From Magnetospirillum fulvum (GTDB taxonomy: Bacteria; Pseudomonadota; Alphaproteobacteria; Rhodospirillales; Magnetospirillaceae): a DNA stretch of 64,000 bases. The DNA lies in contig NZ_FNWO01000006.1 of NCBI RefSeq assembly GCF_900108475.1, positions 124,001 to 188,000 on the forward strand, given 5' to 3'. Positions 50,336 to 59,464 of this stretch are shown one piece after another. The notes under the pieces were generated by a model. That model searched no databases and was not told the origin of the DNA. It saw only the letters and a list, made by a program, of their open reading frames with translations. Each line of letters starts with the position of its first letter. The first letter of the stretch is position 1. Made by a program: the position numbers and the translations under genes.

Positions 50336-52006
50336 TTTCCCCGCCAAATCCCGCAACGCCGCCGCCAGAGCGGCCAGCGGACCGGCCCAATTGCCCGGCG
50401 CGGGTTGGCGGAACAAGCGGGCGGTGGGATACCACGGGCTGTCGTCACGGTCGAACCAGCGCCAGCACCCGTCAAAGCGGGACAGAATCCACACCGGCTT
50501 GCCCATCGCCCCGGCCAGATGCGCCACCGAGGTATCGACGCTGATCACCAGATCGAGCTGCGACACCAAAGCGGCGGTGTCGGCGAAATCGCCGATCTCC
50601 TCCATCCAATCGAGCAGACGCAACCCGGCGGGCGGCGACTTGGTCTGAGCCGCCGGAGCGCCCTTTTGCAGGCTGACGACGGACAATCCGGGGATGTCGG
50701 CCAGCACGCCGAACTGGGCCAGCGTCAGGCTGCGGCGACGATCGACCAGAGTGGCGGCGCGGTCGTCGGGACGGGGATCGCCCGCCCAGACCAGACCGAT
50801 TTTCAACCCCTCCTCCCCGGCCAGCCGCTCGCCCCACCTCCGCGCCAGAGCGGGATCGGCGCTCAGATAGGGTATCGGGGCCGGAATGGTGTCGCGCGTG
50901 GTGCCGAACCGCAGCGGCGCGGAGAGCAGCGGCAGATGATAATCGGCGGTCACTGCTCCCCCCAACGCCACCACGTCAGCAACGCCGGGGACCGAGCGCA
51001 TCAGACCGAGCAGCGGCGGCTGCACCGCCAACACCACCCGCGCCCCCTGCTCCGCCGCCATTGGGGCATAGCGGGCGAAGTGCAGCGTGTCGCCCAACCC
51101 TTGCTCGCCATACAACAACAAGGTCTTGCCCGCCAGTGGCTCGCCCCGCCATTCCGGCAGGGTGGTATCGAGCTCGGGAAAGCCGAACAGACGCCGCCGC
51201 CATTCGTACTCGCGCCACCCTTCCGCCAGCTTCCCACTGCGGAGCAGGGTCGCGGCCAGATTGAAATGGGCCAGCACGTCGTCGGGGTCGAGCGCGATTG
51301 CGACCCGGAAACTCCCCTCGGCGGCCAGCACCTCTCCACAATTATAAAGAGCGATGCCGAAATGGGTGTGCACCCCCGGCCCCTTGGGATCGAGCCGCAA
51401 CGCTTCGGCGTGAAAGGCGACCGCTTCGTCCCACCGTCCCAAATCGCAGGCGACCTCTCCCAACGCGTCATAAGCGGCGGCATAATCGGGCCGCAGCAGG
51501 ATGGCCTGACGCAAGGGCTCGATTGCCGCTTCGGGGTCTCCAGCCAGATGGAGGGCGCGGCCCAACCCGAACGGGGCCTCGGCCTGTGTCGGAGCCAGCG
51601 CGATCGCGGCACGGAAAGACTCGGCGGCCTCGGCCCCCGCCCCCAGATCGAGCAGGGCGTTGCCGAGATTGACCAGCACCACGATCGAGGCCGGGTTGAG
51701 CGCGAGGGCGCGGCGATAGCTGGCAGCGGCCTCGGCCGGTCGGCCCAGCCGCCGCAACGCCGCGCCCTGGGCACCATGGGCTTCGGCCCGCTCGGGATCG
51801 ACGCCAAGAGCGGTACCGATCAGGTCGAGGGCGGCTTCGGCCCGCCCCGTCTCGGTCAGCAATTGCCCCAGCATCACCAGCGTTTCGAAATGAAGGGGCT
51901 GCGCGGCGAGGATCGCCCGGTACTGCCGCTCCGCTGCGGTCAGGTGTCCGTCGCGATGGGCGCGGATCGCCGCGTCGAATGCCGCGATGATCGGGGGTTC
52001 CACCAT
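50333..52006 (-). CDS. TPR protein with a glycosyltransferase-like (GT9/GT41-type) C-terminal domain
   Basis: A 557-residue protein. Residues ~1-260 hold about seven TPR units (GHLTAAERQYRAILAAQPLHFETLVMLG...), then WREYEWRR and WRGEPLAGKTLLLYGEQGLGDTLHFARYA..., a Rossmann-type glycosyltransferase domain with the C-terminal donor-site motif DLVISVDTSVAHLAGAMGKPVWIL...DSPWYPTARLFRQ. This build is common next to flagellin genes in alphaproteobacteria, and flagellin O-glycosylation is a likely but unproven role. AGGA precedes ATG 52006. Confidence 0.88.
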   Translation of the reverse strand: MVEPPIIAAFDAAIRAHRDGHLTAAERQYRAILAAQPLHFETLVMLGQLLTETGRAEAALDLIGTALGVDPERAEAHGAQGAALRRLGRPAEAAASYRRALALNPASIVVLVNLGNALLDLGAGAEAAESFRAAIALAPTQAEAPFGLGRALHLAGDPEAAIEPLRQAILLRPDYAAAYDALGEVACDLGRWDEAVAFHAEALRLDPKGPGVHTHFGIALYNCGEVLAAEGSFRVAIALDPDDVLAHFNLAATLLRSGKLAEGWREYEWRRRLFGFPELDTTLPEWRGEPLAGKTLLLYGEQGLGDTLHFARYAPMAAEQGARVVLAVQPPLLGLMRSVPGVADVVALGGAVTADYHLPLLSAPLRFGTTRDTIPAPIPYLSADPALARRWGERLAGEEGLKIGLVWAGDPRPDDRAATLVDRRRSLTLAQFGVLADIPGLSVVSLQKGAPAAQTKSPPAGLRLLDWMEEIGDFADTAALVSQLDLVISVDTSVAHLAGAMGKPVWILSRFDGCWRWFDRDDSPWYPTARLFRQPAPGNWAGPLAALAAALRDLAGK

Positions 52007-52047
52007 CTTTCCAATCCTGTCGCTCTGCGCCCGCGCGGGCGAAGTTC

Positions 52048-52077
52048 ATAAAAAAAGGGGCGGCCGAGGCCGCCCCT
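52048..52077 (-). terminator. Intrinsic terminator of the flagellin gene
   Basis: On the minus strand AAGGGGCGGCC-TC-GGCCGCCCCTT is followed by a run of T (TTTTTTT), about 25 bases after the flagellin stop. It is a strong rho-independent terminator that separates the flagellin gene from the TPR gene. Confidence 0.92.
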
Positions 52078-52102
52078 TCTTCGTCCGGGTTCGTCAGTCG
52101 GT

Positions 52103-54139
52103 TTAGCCGAACAGACGCATAACCGCCTGGTTGGCCTGCGACGCCAGCGACAGAGACTGGATGCCCAGCTGCTGACGGGTTTGCAGGGCCAGCATGTTCG
52201 CGCTTTCCTCGTTCATGTCGGCCAGGGTCAGATTGTCCGAGCCGGTCTTCAAGGTCGCAATCATGTTGTTGGTGAAGTCCTGACGATTCTGCACCGTGGT
52301 CAGGTTCTGACCCAGAACGGCCGAGGTCTCACGCAGGGTGGTGGCCGCGAGGGTCAGCTGGGACAGCGAGGTCTGGATGCTGGTCGCATCCTTCCAGTTT
52401 CCGGTCGAAGCCGACAGGCCGAGACCCTTGCTGGTCAGATCGACCGCGTTGACGACCAGCTTGTTGGCATTGAACGCCGCTTCGTTGAAGGTAACCGAAA
52501 GCGGGTTGTTGCCGGTGCTGCTGATCAGGTTGATGCCCTTATAATTGGCATCGGCAACCTGTTGGTCGAGCTGCTTGGCGAGATCGTCATACTGCTTGAT
52601 GTAGGTCGCGGAGACGCCCGAGCCGCTGATGCTGGACTGACCGGCGGCCACGCTCGGCGGCAGGGACAGCTTGTTGGCGGCACTTCCGGCGAAGGTGATG
52701 GTCTTGCCGTTGGTGCTGCGGATGTCGAGCTGGCCGGTGGTGTTGTCCAACGACGCGGTGATGCCGGAAATCTTACCGAGAGCGGTCATCAATTCGGCGA
52801 CGGTGCCGACTTCGCCCTTGGTCGCGTCCGGCGAGGTGGTCTTGACGCTGAGCGTGGTGGTGACGCCGTCCATCGTCAGCTTCAACTGATCGCCGTCAAC
52901 GAGACGGGACTGACCGGCCGGGGCCTGGAGGTTGGTCAGGTTGGTGGTCGGCAAATTGGTCGCCGACACCTTGCCATAACCATGATACAGCGTGGTGCTG
53001 ACCGAAGCGTTGGCACCGATCGACCCCTGAGCCGTACCGAACAGACCAGACGCGGTGCCGTTGATGCTGACGGCGGTCGAGTTGTTGTTGACGACCTTCA
53101 GAGCACCGGTCGAGTCGAGCGACGCGGTCATGCCATCAATGCTGTTGATGGTGTCCATCACGTCTTGGACAGTGGTCGTCGCGGTGATGTTGAGGGTGGT
53201 GGTCTGGCCGCCGGAGACCGCGAGGGTGAAGAAGGAGCCCTGGCCAGTGCTGGTACCGGCGATGGTCGGAGTACTGTTGGTCAGAACCTTGCCGTTGGCA
53301 TCGCTCAGTTCGGACAGCAGGGTCGAACCGGTTGCCCCGGCCTGACCGGTATAGGCCACCGTGTCGATTTCCAACGCCGTCGACAGCGCGCCGCCAGCGG
53401 TTGCCGTCGCAGCGCTCAGGCCGAGGGTGGTGGCGAGGGTGCCGGAGAAGGTCAGGGTCGCACCCAGGTTACCGGCAGAAGCGAACACACCGGCGGCAAG
53501 CGACACGGCGTTGGCAGCACCGCCACCCGCAGCCTTGGTGATCGTCGACATCCAGTCGGTCAGATCCTTGGCGGTGGTGCCGCCACCATTGCCGAGGGTC
53601 GCGTTATTGACGGCGCTGGCGCCGACGGTGAAGGTGTAGGTGGCACCGGTGCCGATCTGCACCGTCAGCGAATCGCCGTTCAGCACGTTCAGCGAGGCAC
53701 CGGCGCTGCTGACCAGATTGGTCAACGCGTAATCACCCGCAGCGGCGGAAGCCAGCTTGGTGTAGGTGGTACCCTTGGTCCCCAGCGGAGTGTAGGCCAC
53801 CACGTTGGTGCCCGACGCGTTGCTGGCGGTGGTGATGCTCTGCGCCGCCGAGTTGGCGATCGACTTCATCTGGTCAATCGTCTTCTGGGCGGAACTGATG
53901 CCCTGGCTGGCGGTGGTCAGCGCCTGAATCGCCTGTCCCATGCCATCCAGCAGCGCGCTAAGATCGCTCGCCCGTTGGGTCAGAGACTGCGCGGCAAAAT
54001 AGCTGTTCGGATTGTCGAGGGCGCTGTTGACCTTCTTACCGGTCGACAGACGGCCCTGGATGGTTGACATCAACGACGCGGTTCCCTGCAACGAGTACAG
54101 GTTCGAACGCATTGCGGATGTAAGGGTGACGTCAGCCAT
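52103..54139 (-). CDS. Flagellin, long form
   Basis: A 678-residue filament protein with conserved ends: N-terminal D0/D1 (LTSAMRSNLYSLQGTASLMSTIQGRLSTGKKVNSALDNPNSYFAAQSL) and C-terminal D1/D0 (LADMNEESANMLALQTRQQLGIQSLSLASQANQAVMRLFG). The 450-residue centre is Gly/Ala/Thr/Ser-rich with internal repeats (TLNITATTTVQDVMDTINSIDGMTASLDSTGAL / TTLSVKTT...VAELMTALGKISGITASLDNTTGQL), forming enlarged surface domains D2/D3. Common flagellins are about 270-500 residues. AGGAG six bases before the ATG. Codon composition is less GC-biased at third positions than its neighbours. Confidence 0.97.
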   Translation of the reverse strand: MADVTLTSAMRSNLYSLQGTASLMSTIQGRLSTGKKVNSALDNPNSYFAAQSLTQRASDLSALLDGMGQAIQALTTASQGISSAQKTIDQMKSIANSAAQSITTASNASGTNVVAYTPLGTKGTTYTKLASAAAGDYALTNLVSSAGASLNVLNGDSLTVQIGTGATYTFTVGASAVNNATLGNGGGTTAKDLTDWMSTITKAAGGGAANAVSLAAGVFASAGNLGATLTFSGTLATTLGLSAATATAGGALSTALEIDTVAYTGQAGATGSTLLSELSDANGKVLTNSTPTIAGTSTGQGSFFTLAVSGGQTTTLNITATTTVQDVMDTINSIDGMTASLDSTGALKVVNNNSTAVSINGTASGLFGTAQGSIGANASVSTTLYHGYGKVSATNLPTTNLTNLQAPAGQSRLVDGDQLKLTMDGVTTTLSVKTTSPDATKGEVGTVAELMTALGKISGITASLDNTTGQLDIRSTNGKTITFAGSAANKLSLPPSVAAGQSSISGSGVSATYIKQYDDLAKQLDQQVADANYKGINLISSTGNNPLSVTFNEAAFNANKLVVNAVDLTSKGLGLSASTGNWKDATSIQTSLSQLTLAATTLRETSAVLGQNLTTVQNRQDFTNNMIATLKTGSDNLTLADMNEESANMLALQTRQQLGIQSLSLASQANQAVMRLFG

Positions 54140-54340
54140 GGGGTTCTCCTAATTCTAGAGACTATATGTCACTTTCAATGACAGCCTTACCCTACGCTGC
54201 CGCCCTCCCGAACGCAACCCCTTTTTCGCCCCCTCGTCCCGGACGGACGACAGGAGCCGAAACGCAAACCCCCTCCCCCGCACACGACGCGGGGGAGGGG
54301 GTGGCAATAAAATCCGTCGGGCAAACCCGCCAAAGCGGGA

Positions 54341-54778
54341 TCAGGCGGCGTCGGACCCGGGTCCGACCAGTTCGCCGTCCTGGGAGTCCGACGAGTCGCC
54401 GTCGCCGTCGTACCCGTCTTCGCCCTCTTCGCCGGTCTGATCCTCGGCCGGGGTCGGCAACGCCTGACGCGGGCGGCCGTTATTCTGGTTCTGGGTGTTG
54501 ATCAGCCGGAAATAGTGCTCGGCATGCTGGTAATAATTCTCGGCGGCAACGCGGTCGCCCTGAGACGAGGCGTCGCGAGCCAGCGCCAGATACTTCTCCA
54601 GCACCTGATGGGCGTTGCCGCGAATGCGGCCGTCCGGACCGTTGCTGTCGAACACATGGTTGCGGCCGGGAACGCCGCCGCCACCACCGCCGCCACCGCT
54701 GTGCTTCTTACCCCCATTGGGACCACGGCCGCGGGAGCGCTGCTTGGGATTCACGGGACCAGTCTTAATATTCATCAT
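54341..54778 (-). CDS. DUF4167 protein
   Basis: A 145-residue protein. A basic, Gly-rich N-terminus (KQRSRGRGPNGGKKHSGGGGGGGG) precedes the conserved DUF4167 core: NHVFDSNGPDGRIRGNAHQVLEKYLALARDASSQGDRVAAENYYQHAEHYFRLIN. The tail is acidic (Glu/Asp/Ser). The family is restricted to alphaproteobacteria and is often next to prmC-prfA, as here. The function is not known; the basic start suggests RNA or ribosome association. A second ATG follows directly (54775). Confidence 0.9.
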   Translation of the reverse strand: MMNIKTGPVNPKQRSRGRGPNGGKKHSGGGGGGGGVPGRNHVFDSNGPDGRIRGNAHQVLEKYLALARDASSQGDRVAAENYYQHAEHYFRLINTQNQNNGRPRQALPTPAEDQTGEEGEDGYDGDGDSSDSQDGELVGPGSDAA

Positions 54779-54971
54779 GAGTCTGTCACATCCATTCCGC
54801 CGACGTCTCGGTCAGGCCAGTCCGCATCCGTACGAGGGGGCGGCTATGGGGGAGTTACCACGCCCGGTCGAGGAGGGGGGGAGCCCAATGGGTTCGACGC
54901 GATCCCTCGACACCGCTGGCGCGTGTGGGCGTCACCCTAGTCGGGGCGAAACGTCTTTCCAACAACTTTTT

Positions 54972-55826
54972 TCAAGAGTCCGGCGCGAAAGCCACGACAC
55001 AGCGCTCAATTCCGCCCAGATCGCACCGCACCATTTCCCGGCCGGGTCCGGCATCGGTCAAAAGCGCAGTCACCGCCCCGGCCTGCCCCTGCCCCACCTC
55101 TAGCGCCGCCACCCCGCCAGGGCTCAGCAAACGAGCAATGTCGGGGATCAAACGGCGATAACACTCCAGCCCGTCCGCCCCGCCCGACAGCGCCGAACGC
55201 GGCTCGAACCGGGCGACTTCGGGAGCCAGGCCGTCGATCTCGGCCTCGGGGATATAAGGCGGGTTCGAGACGATCACGTCGAAACGCCCCCCGATCCCCT
55301 GGCCCCAATCGCCCAGGCGGAACTGGGCGCGCTCGGCCAGACCGCACGCCTTGGCATTGGCCACCGCCACCGCCAGCGCGGCGGGGCTGGCATCAATGCC
55401 AAGGCCGGTCGCGGCGGGCAGTTCCGACAGCAGCGCCAGCAGGATGCAGCCGCTCCCGGTGCCGAAATCGAGCAGACGGAGCGGGGCCTTGCGGTCGGGC
55501 AGCGCGGCCAGCACCGCCTCGACCAGCGTCTCGGTATCGGGACGGGGGTCGAGCGTCGCTGCGGTCACCGCGAGATCAAGGGTCCAGAAGCCGCGCCGCC
55601 CCAGGATGTGCGACATCGGCTCACGCCCCTCGCGCCGGGCCAGCAGAGCCTCGAATCGGGCCGCCGCCTCGGGCTCCATCACCGTATCGCCGCGCAACGA
55701 GACCATCGGGGCCGCCAGCCCAGTGACTTCGGCCAGCAACAGGCGGGCGTCGAACGTCGCAGTGTCGATCCCGGCCAGACCGAGCCGTCGCCCCCCCTCG
55801 CGCAGAGCCTCGCCCAGGGTGGGCAT
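54972..55826 (-). CDS. prmC: PrmC, release-factor glutamine methyltransferase
   Basis: A 284-residue enzyme: helical N-terminal domain (TFDARLLLAEVTGLA), SAM motif I LLDFGTGSGCILLALL and the catalytic NPPY in VIVSNPPYIPEAEI. It methylates the Gln of the GGQ motif in release factors. It starts one base after the stop of prfA, whose product is its substrate. Confidence 0.97.
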   Translation of the reverse strand: MPTLGEALREGGRRLGLAGIDTATFDARLLLAEVTGLAAPMVSLRGDTVMEPEAAARFEALLARREGREPMSHILGRRGFWTLDLAVTAATLDPRPDTETLVEAVLAALPDRKAPLRLLDFGTGSGCILLALLSELPAATGLGIDASPAALAVAVANAKACGLAERAQFRLGDWGQGIGGRFDVIVSNPPYIPEAEIDGLAPEVARFEPRSALSGGADGLECYRRLIPDIARLLSPGGVAALEVGQGQAGAVTALLTDAGPGREMVRCDLGGIERCVVAFAPDS

Positions 55827-55827
55827 G

Positions 55828-56904
55828 TTACTGCATCTCGGCCAGCCGCTCGGCCTGATCGGTCGCGATCAGCGCCTCGACCACCTCGTCGAGGGCATCG
55901 CCCGCCATCACCGCCTCAATCTTATAAAGCGTCAGATTGATGCGATGGTCGGTCACCCGGCCTTGCGGGAAGTTATAGGTGCGAATCCGCTCGGAGCGGT
56001 CGCCCGAACCGACCTGACTCTTGCGGTTGGCGGCGCGTTCGGCGTCGAGCGCGGCGCGCTGGCGCTCGTACAGACGCGAGCGCAACAGCGTCATCGCCGT
56101 CGCCTTGTTCTTGTGCTGGCTCTTTTCCTGCTGACAGGCGACGGCCAGACCGGTCGGAATGTGGGTGACCCGCACCGCCGAATCGGTGGTGTTGACGCTC
56201 TGCCCGCCCGAGCCCTGCGAGCGGTAGACGTCAACGCGCAGATCCTTCTCGTCGATCTGAATATCGACCTCTTCGGCCTCGGGCAGCACCGCGACGGTCG
56301 CGGCCGAGGTGTGAATCCGCCCCGACGCCTCGGTGGCGGGGACGCGCTGGACCCGGTGCACCCCGGATTCGAACTTCAGCCGGGCGAACACGCCGCGCCC
56401 GGTGATCTTGGCACTGGCCTCGCGCACACCGCCGATGCCGGTGTCGTTGGCGTCGAGCACCTCGAACCGCCAGCCCTTCAGACCGGCATAGCGCTCGTAC
56501 ATCCGAAACAGTTCGGCAGCGAACAAAGCCGCCTCGTCGCCGCCGGTTCCGGCGCGGACTTCCAGGATCGCGTTCTTCTCGTCGGCTTCGTCCTTGGGCA
56601 GCAGCATGATCTGCACCGCCCGTTCCAATTCGGGCAGCCGCTCCTTCAGGGCGAAGAATTCCTCTTCGGCCATCGCCCGCATGTCGGGATCGGCGCTCTG
56701 ATCTTGCATCATCACCGCCGCCTCGGCCATCTCGTCACGGCCCTTGCGGAAGGCGACGATCGCCTCGACCACCGGATCGAGATCGGACAATTCCTTCGAC
56801 AGCCGTGGAATCTGGGCGGACTCAAGCCCCTCGCCGCTGGAGAGCAGCGCCCGCAGCTCATCGTGGCGGTAGAGAACCTTATCGAGGTGGGTTTCGAGAA
56901 TCAT
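55828..56904 (-). CDS. prfA: Peptide chain release factor 1
   Basis: A 358-residue class I release factor: codon-recognition domain with PxT-type region [21 protein letters not shown] and the peptidyl-tRNA hydrolysis motif [18 protein letters not shown] (GGQ). It recognises UAA and UAG. The ATG at 56904 is used; a TTG directly upstream is also in frame. It is followed by prmC with no gap and preceded by hemA at 48 bases, the classic hemA-prfA-prmC order. Confidence 0.98.
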   Translation of the reverse strand: MILETHLDKVLYRHDELRALLSSGEGLESAQIPRLSKELSDLDPVVEAIVAFRKGRDEMAEAAVMMQDQSADPDMRAMAEEEFFALKERLPELERAVQIMLLPKDEADEKNAILEVRAGTGGDEAALFAAELFRMYERYAGLKGWRFEVLDANDTGIGGVREASAKITGRGVFARLKFESGVHRVQRVPATEASGRIHTSAATVAVLPEAEEVDIQIDEKDLRVDVYRSQGSGGQSVNTTDSAVRVTHIPTGLAVACQQEKSQHKNKATAMTLLRSRLYERQRAALDAERAANRKSQVGSGDRSERIRTYNFPQGRVTDHRINLTLYKIEAVMAGDALDEVVEALIATDQAERLAEMQ

Positions 56905-56952
56905 CAATCGGAATCCATCTGGCTGGGGCGCAACCGGCCGTCCTGCCGCACC

Positions 56953-58206
56953 CTAGCCTTCGAGGTGAAACAGCTTGCGCAGCGTCTTTTCCATCGTCTG
57001 CCATTCATGCCCCTCGGCGGCGATTGATTTCATCGTCTCGGTGGGGGTGTGCAGCAGCCGGTTGATCAGCAGCCGGGTCGCCTCGGCCGGATCGACGTCG
57101 GGACCGATTTCGGCCAGCACCTTGTCGCGGGTGGTTTCGAACTGTTCGCGCAAGGCGACGATCGCCGGTACGGCGGCGCGGGCGGCGCGGCCGCGCAAGA
57201 AGGCCGTTGTTTCGGTCTCGACGATGGCGCGGGCGGCGCGGGCGGCCTGCTCGCGGGTGGCACGGCCCTCCAGCGCCACCTTTTCCAGGTCGGCGAGGTC
57301 GTAGAGAAACGCGTTCTCGATCCGGTTGACCGCCGGTTCGACATCGCCGGGAATCCCGGCATCGACCAGGAAGATCGGCTGGCGACGCCGACGCTTCAGC
57401 GCCAGAGACACCGATTCCGCAGTGACGATCGGAGTCCGCCCGCCGACGCAGGTCAGCACGACATCGGCCCCGGCGATCGCCTCGCGCATGTCTTCGAACG
57501 GCATCACATGGCAGCCCAGGGTCCGAGCCAGCGCTTCGGCGCGGGATTCCTTGGGAGCGGTCACCAACATATCGGTCAGACCGGCGGCGAGCAGGCTCTC
57601 GCCCACCAATTCGCCCATGTCGCCGGTGCCGATCAGAAGGGCGCGGCAACTGCCGAGATCGCCATGCAGGTCGCGGGCGACCTGGACGGCGGCGGCGGCG
57701 ATGCTGACCGGCCCCTCGCCGACCGAGGTTTCGGTCCGCACCCGCTTGGCGACGGCGAACGCAGCCTGGACGAAGCCATCGAGTTGGCCGCCGACGGTTC
57801 CCGCCTCGCGGGCGAGACGGTGAGCGGCCTTGACCTGGCCGCCGACATGGGGCTCGCCGATCACCAGCGAATCCAGCGCCGAGGTAACGGTGAAGCCGTG
57901 CCGCACCGCCTCGACCCCGGACAGGGTGTAAAGGTGGCTGGACAGCCCCTCGGCGGTCAGACCGGCTTTGGCGGCGAAGGCGGCCCCGACCAGGGCGGTG
58001 GCGTGGCTGGCCTCGGCGTCGGCGCACCACACCTCGACCCGGTCGCAGGTCGATAGCACCAGCGCCTCGGCCAGACCGGCCTGCTTCAGCCCGTCGAGAA
58101 AGGACGGCGCGGTGGCGTCGTCGATATAGAGGGCATCCCGCAATCCCAGCGAGGACGACCGATGATTGGCCCCGACGATGACCACGCGTTGGGCTGACGG
58201 GCTCAC
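56953..58206 (-). CDS. hemA: Glutamyl-tRNA reductase
   Basis: A 417-residue enzyme: N-terminal catalytic domain with the active Cys in LVLSTCDRVEVWC and the NHRSSS-type region (GANHRSSSLGLRDAL), a Rossmann NADPH domain (ALLIGTGDMGELVGESLLAAG) and the C-terminal dimerisation helices. It makes glutamate-1-semialdehyde, the first step of the C5 tetrapyrrole route. Starts at GTG overlapping the hisS stop by 4 bases. Most alphaproteobacteria use ALA synthase instead, so its presence is notable; no hemL is in the window. Confidence 0.93.
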   Translation of the reverse strand: MSPSAQRVVIVGANHRSSSLGLRDALYIDDATAPSFLDGLKQAGLAEALVLSTCDRVEVWCADAEASHATALVGAAFAAKAGLTAEGLSSHLYTLSGVEAVRHGFTVTSALDSLVIGEPHVGGQVKAAHRLAREAGTVGGQLDGFVQAAFAVAKRVRTETSVGEGPVSIAAAAVQVARDLHGDLGSCRALLIGTGDMGELVGESLLAAGLTDMLVTAPKESRAEALARTLGCHVMPFEDMREAIAGADVVLTCVGGRTPIVTAESVSLALKRRRRQPIFLVDAGIPGDVEPAVNRIENAFLYDLADLEKVALEGRATREQAARAARAIVETETTAFLRGRAARAAVPAIVALREQFETTRDKVLAEIGPDVDPAEATRLLINRLLHTPTETMKSIAAEGHEWQTMEKTLRKLFHLEG

Positions 58207-59459
58207 CCGGCTGTCTCCCCTTCGATCCGCTGGAGCAGGAGGGCGTCAAGCCCGGCCAGCGGCACCTCGTCCTGAGTTCCGGCATCGAGATCGCGCAGGG
58301 TCACCGCGCCGCGCGCCGCCTCGTCCTCGCCCAAAATCACCGCGAACCGGGCGTTGAGCTTCACCGCGCGGGCCATCCGCTTTTTCATGTTGCCGGAATA
58401 GCCCAGTTCGGCGACCAGACCGGCGCGGCGCAGCGTTTCCGCGACGATCATCGCCGGGCCGGGTTCGCCCATCGGCACCACCGCGATCGGACGAACCGTG
58501 TCGGGCGGATCGCCCGCCAGCATCGCCAGCCGCTCGATCCCGGCGGCAAAGCCGATACCGGGAGTCCGCTGCCCGCCCATCTGGGCGATCAGTTCGTCAT
58601 AGCGCCCGCCCGCCAGCACGGTTCCCTGCGAGCCCAGGGCGGTGGTGGTGAACTCGAACACGGTGTGGCAGTAATAATCGAGCCCGCGCACCAGACCGTC
58701 GCTGATCGTGTAGGGAATCCCCAGGCTGTCGAGCCCGGCGGTCAGCGTGGTGAAGAAGGTGCGGGAATAATCGTTGAGATAGTCGCCGAGGCGGGGGGCA
58801 CCGGCGACGATGCGGCGGTCGCCCTCGTCCTTCGAATCGAGCACCCGTAGCGGATTGCGCTCAAGCCGGTTACGGCTGTCCTCGGACAAATCGGCGCGAT
58901 AGGCCGAGAGGTATTTGGTCAGCGCGTCGCGGTACTCGGCGCGGCTGTCGGCATCGCCCAGGCTGTTGATCTCCAGCTTGACCTTGTCGGCCAGCCCGAG
59001 GTCGGACAACAACCGCCACGCCAGCGCGATCACCTCGATATCGGCCAGCGGAGTCTCGACCCCCAGCAACTCGACACCGACCTGATGGAACTGGCGCAAC
59101 CGGCCCTTCTGCGGCCGTTCGTGGCGGAACATCGGGCCGCGATAGAACAGCTTCAGCGGCAACGACTGGGCCAGACCGTTCGAGATGAAGGCGCGGGCCA
59201 CCCCGGCGGTCCCTTCGGGTCGCAGCGTCAGCGAATCGCCCGAGCGGTCGGTGAAGGTGTACATCTCCTTGGTGACGACGTCCGACGTCTCGCCGAGCGT
59301 GCGCGAGAACACCTCGGTGAACTCGAAGATCGGAGTCAGGATCTCGCCAAAGCCGTACCGCCTTGCGGCATTCAGCGCCACCTCTTCGATACGGCGATGG
59401 CGGCGGCATTCCTCGGGCAGCAGATCGTGCGTACCGCGAACCGGTTGCAGGTTGGACAA
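58203..59459 (-). CDS. hisS: Histidyl-tRNA synthetase
   Basis: A 418-residue class II synthetase: LQPVRGTHDLLPEE at the start, motif 2 TLRPEGTAGVARAF and FRHERPQKGRLRQFHQVG, the histidine-binding LVRGLDYYCHTVFEF and GGRYDELI. The C-terminal anticodon domain follows. It begins with TTG, with GAGG directly after the ispG stop. The order ispG-hisS-hemA-prfA-prmC reads as one operon. Confidence 0.97.
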   Translation of the reverse strand: MSNLQPVRGTHDLLPEECRRHRRIEEVALNAARRYGFGEILTPIFEFTEVFSRTLGETSDVVTKEMYTFTDRSGDSLTLRPEGTAGVARAFISNGLAQSLPLKLFYRGPMFRHERPQKGRLRQFHQVGVELLGVETPLADIEVIALAWRLLSDLGLADKVKLEINSLGDADSRAEYRDALTKYLSAYRADLSEDSRNRLERNPLRVLDSKDEGDRRIVAGAPRLGDYLNDYSRTFFTTLTAGLDSLGIPYTISDGLVRGLDYYCHTVFEFTTTALGSQGTVLAGGRYDELIAQMGGQRTPGIGFAAGIERLAMLAGDPPDTVRPIAVVPMGEPGPAMIVAETLRRAGLVAELGYSGNMKKRMARAVKLNARFAVILGEDEAARGAVTLRDLDAGTQDEVPLAGLDALLLQRIEGETAG

Positions 59460-59464
59460 AACCT

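Noticed and set aside
54140-54340. Sigma-28 or sigma-54 promoter for the flagellin gene
   Set aside because: No convincing TAAA-N15-GCCGATAA or TGGCAC-N5-TTGC match was found upstream; only the AGGAG ribosome site is clear.
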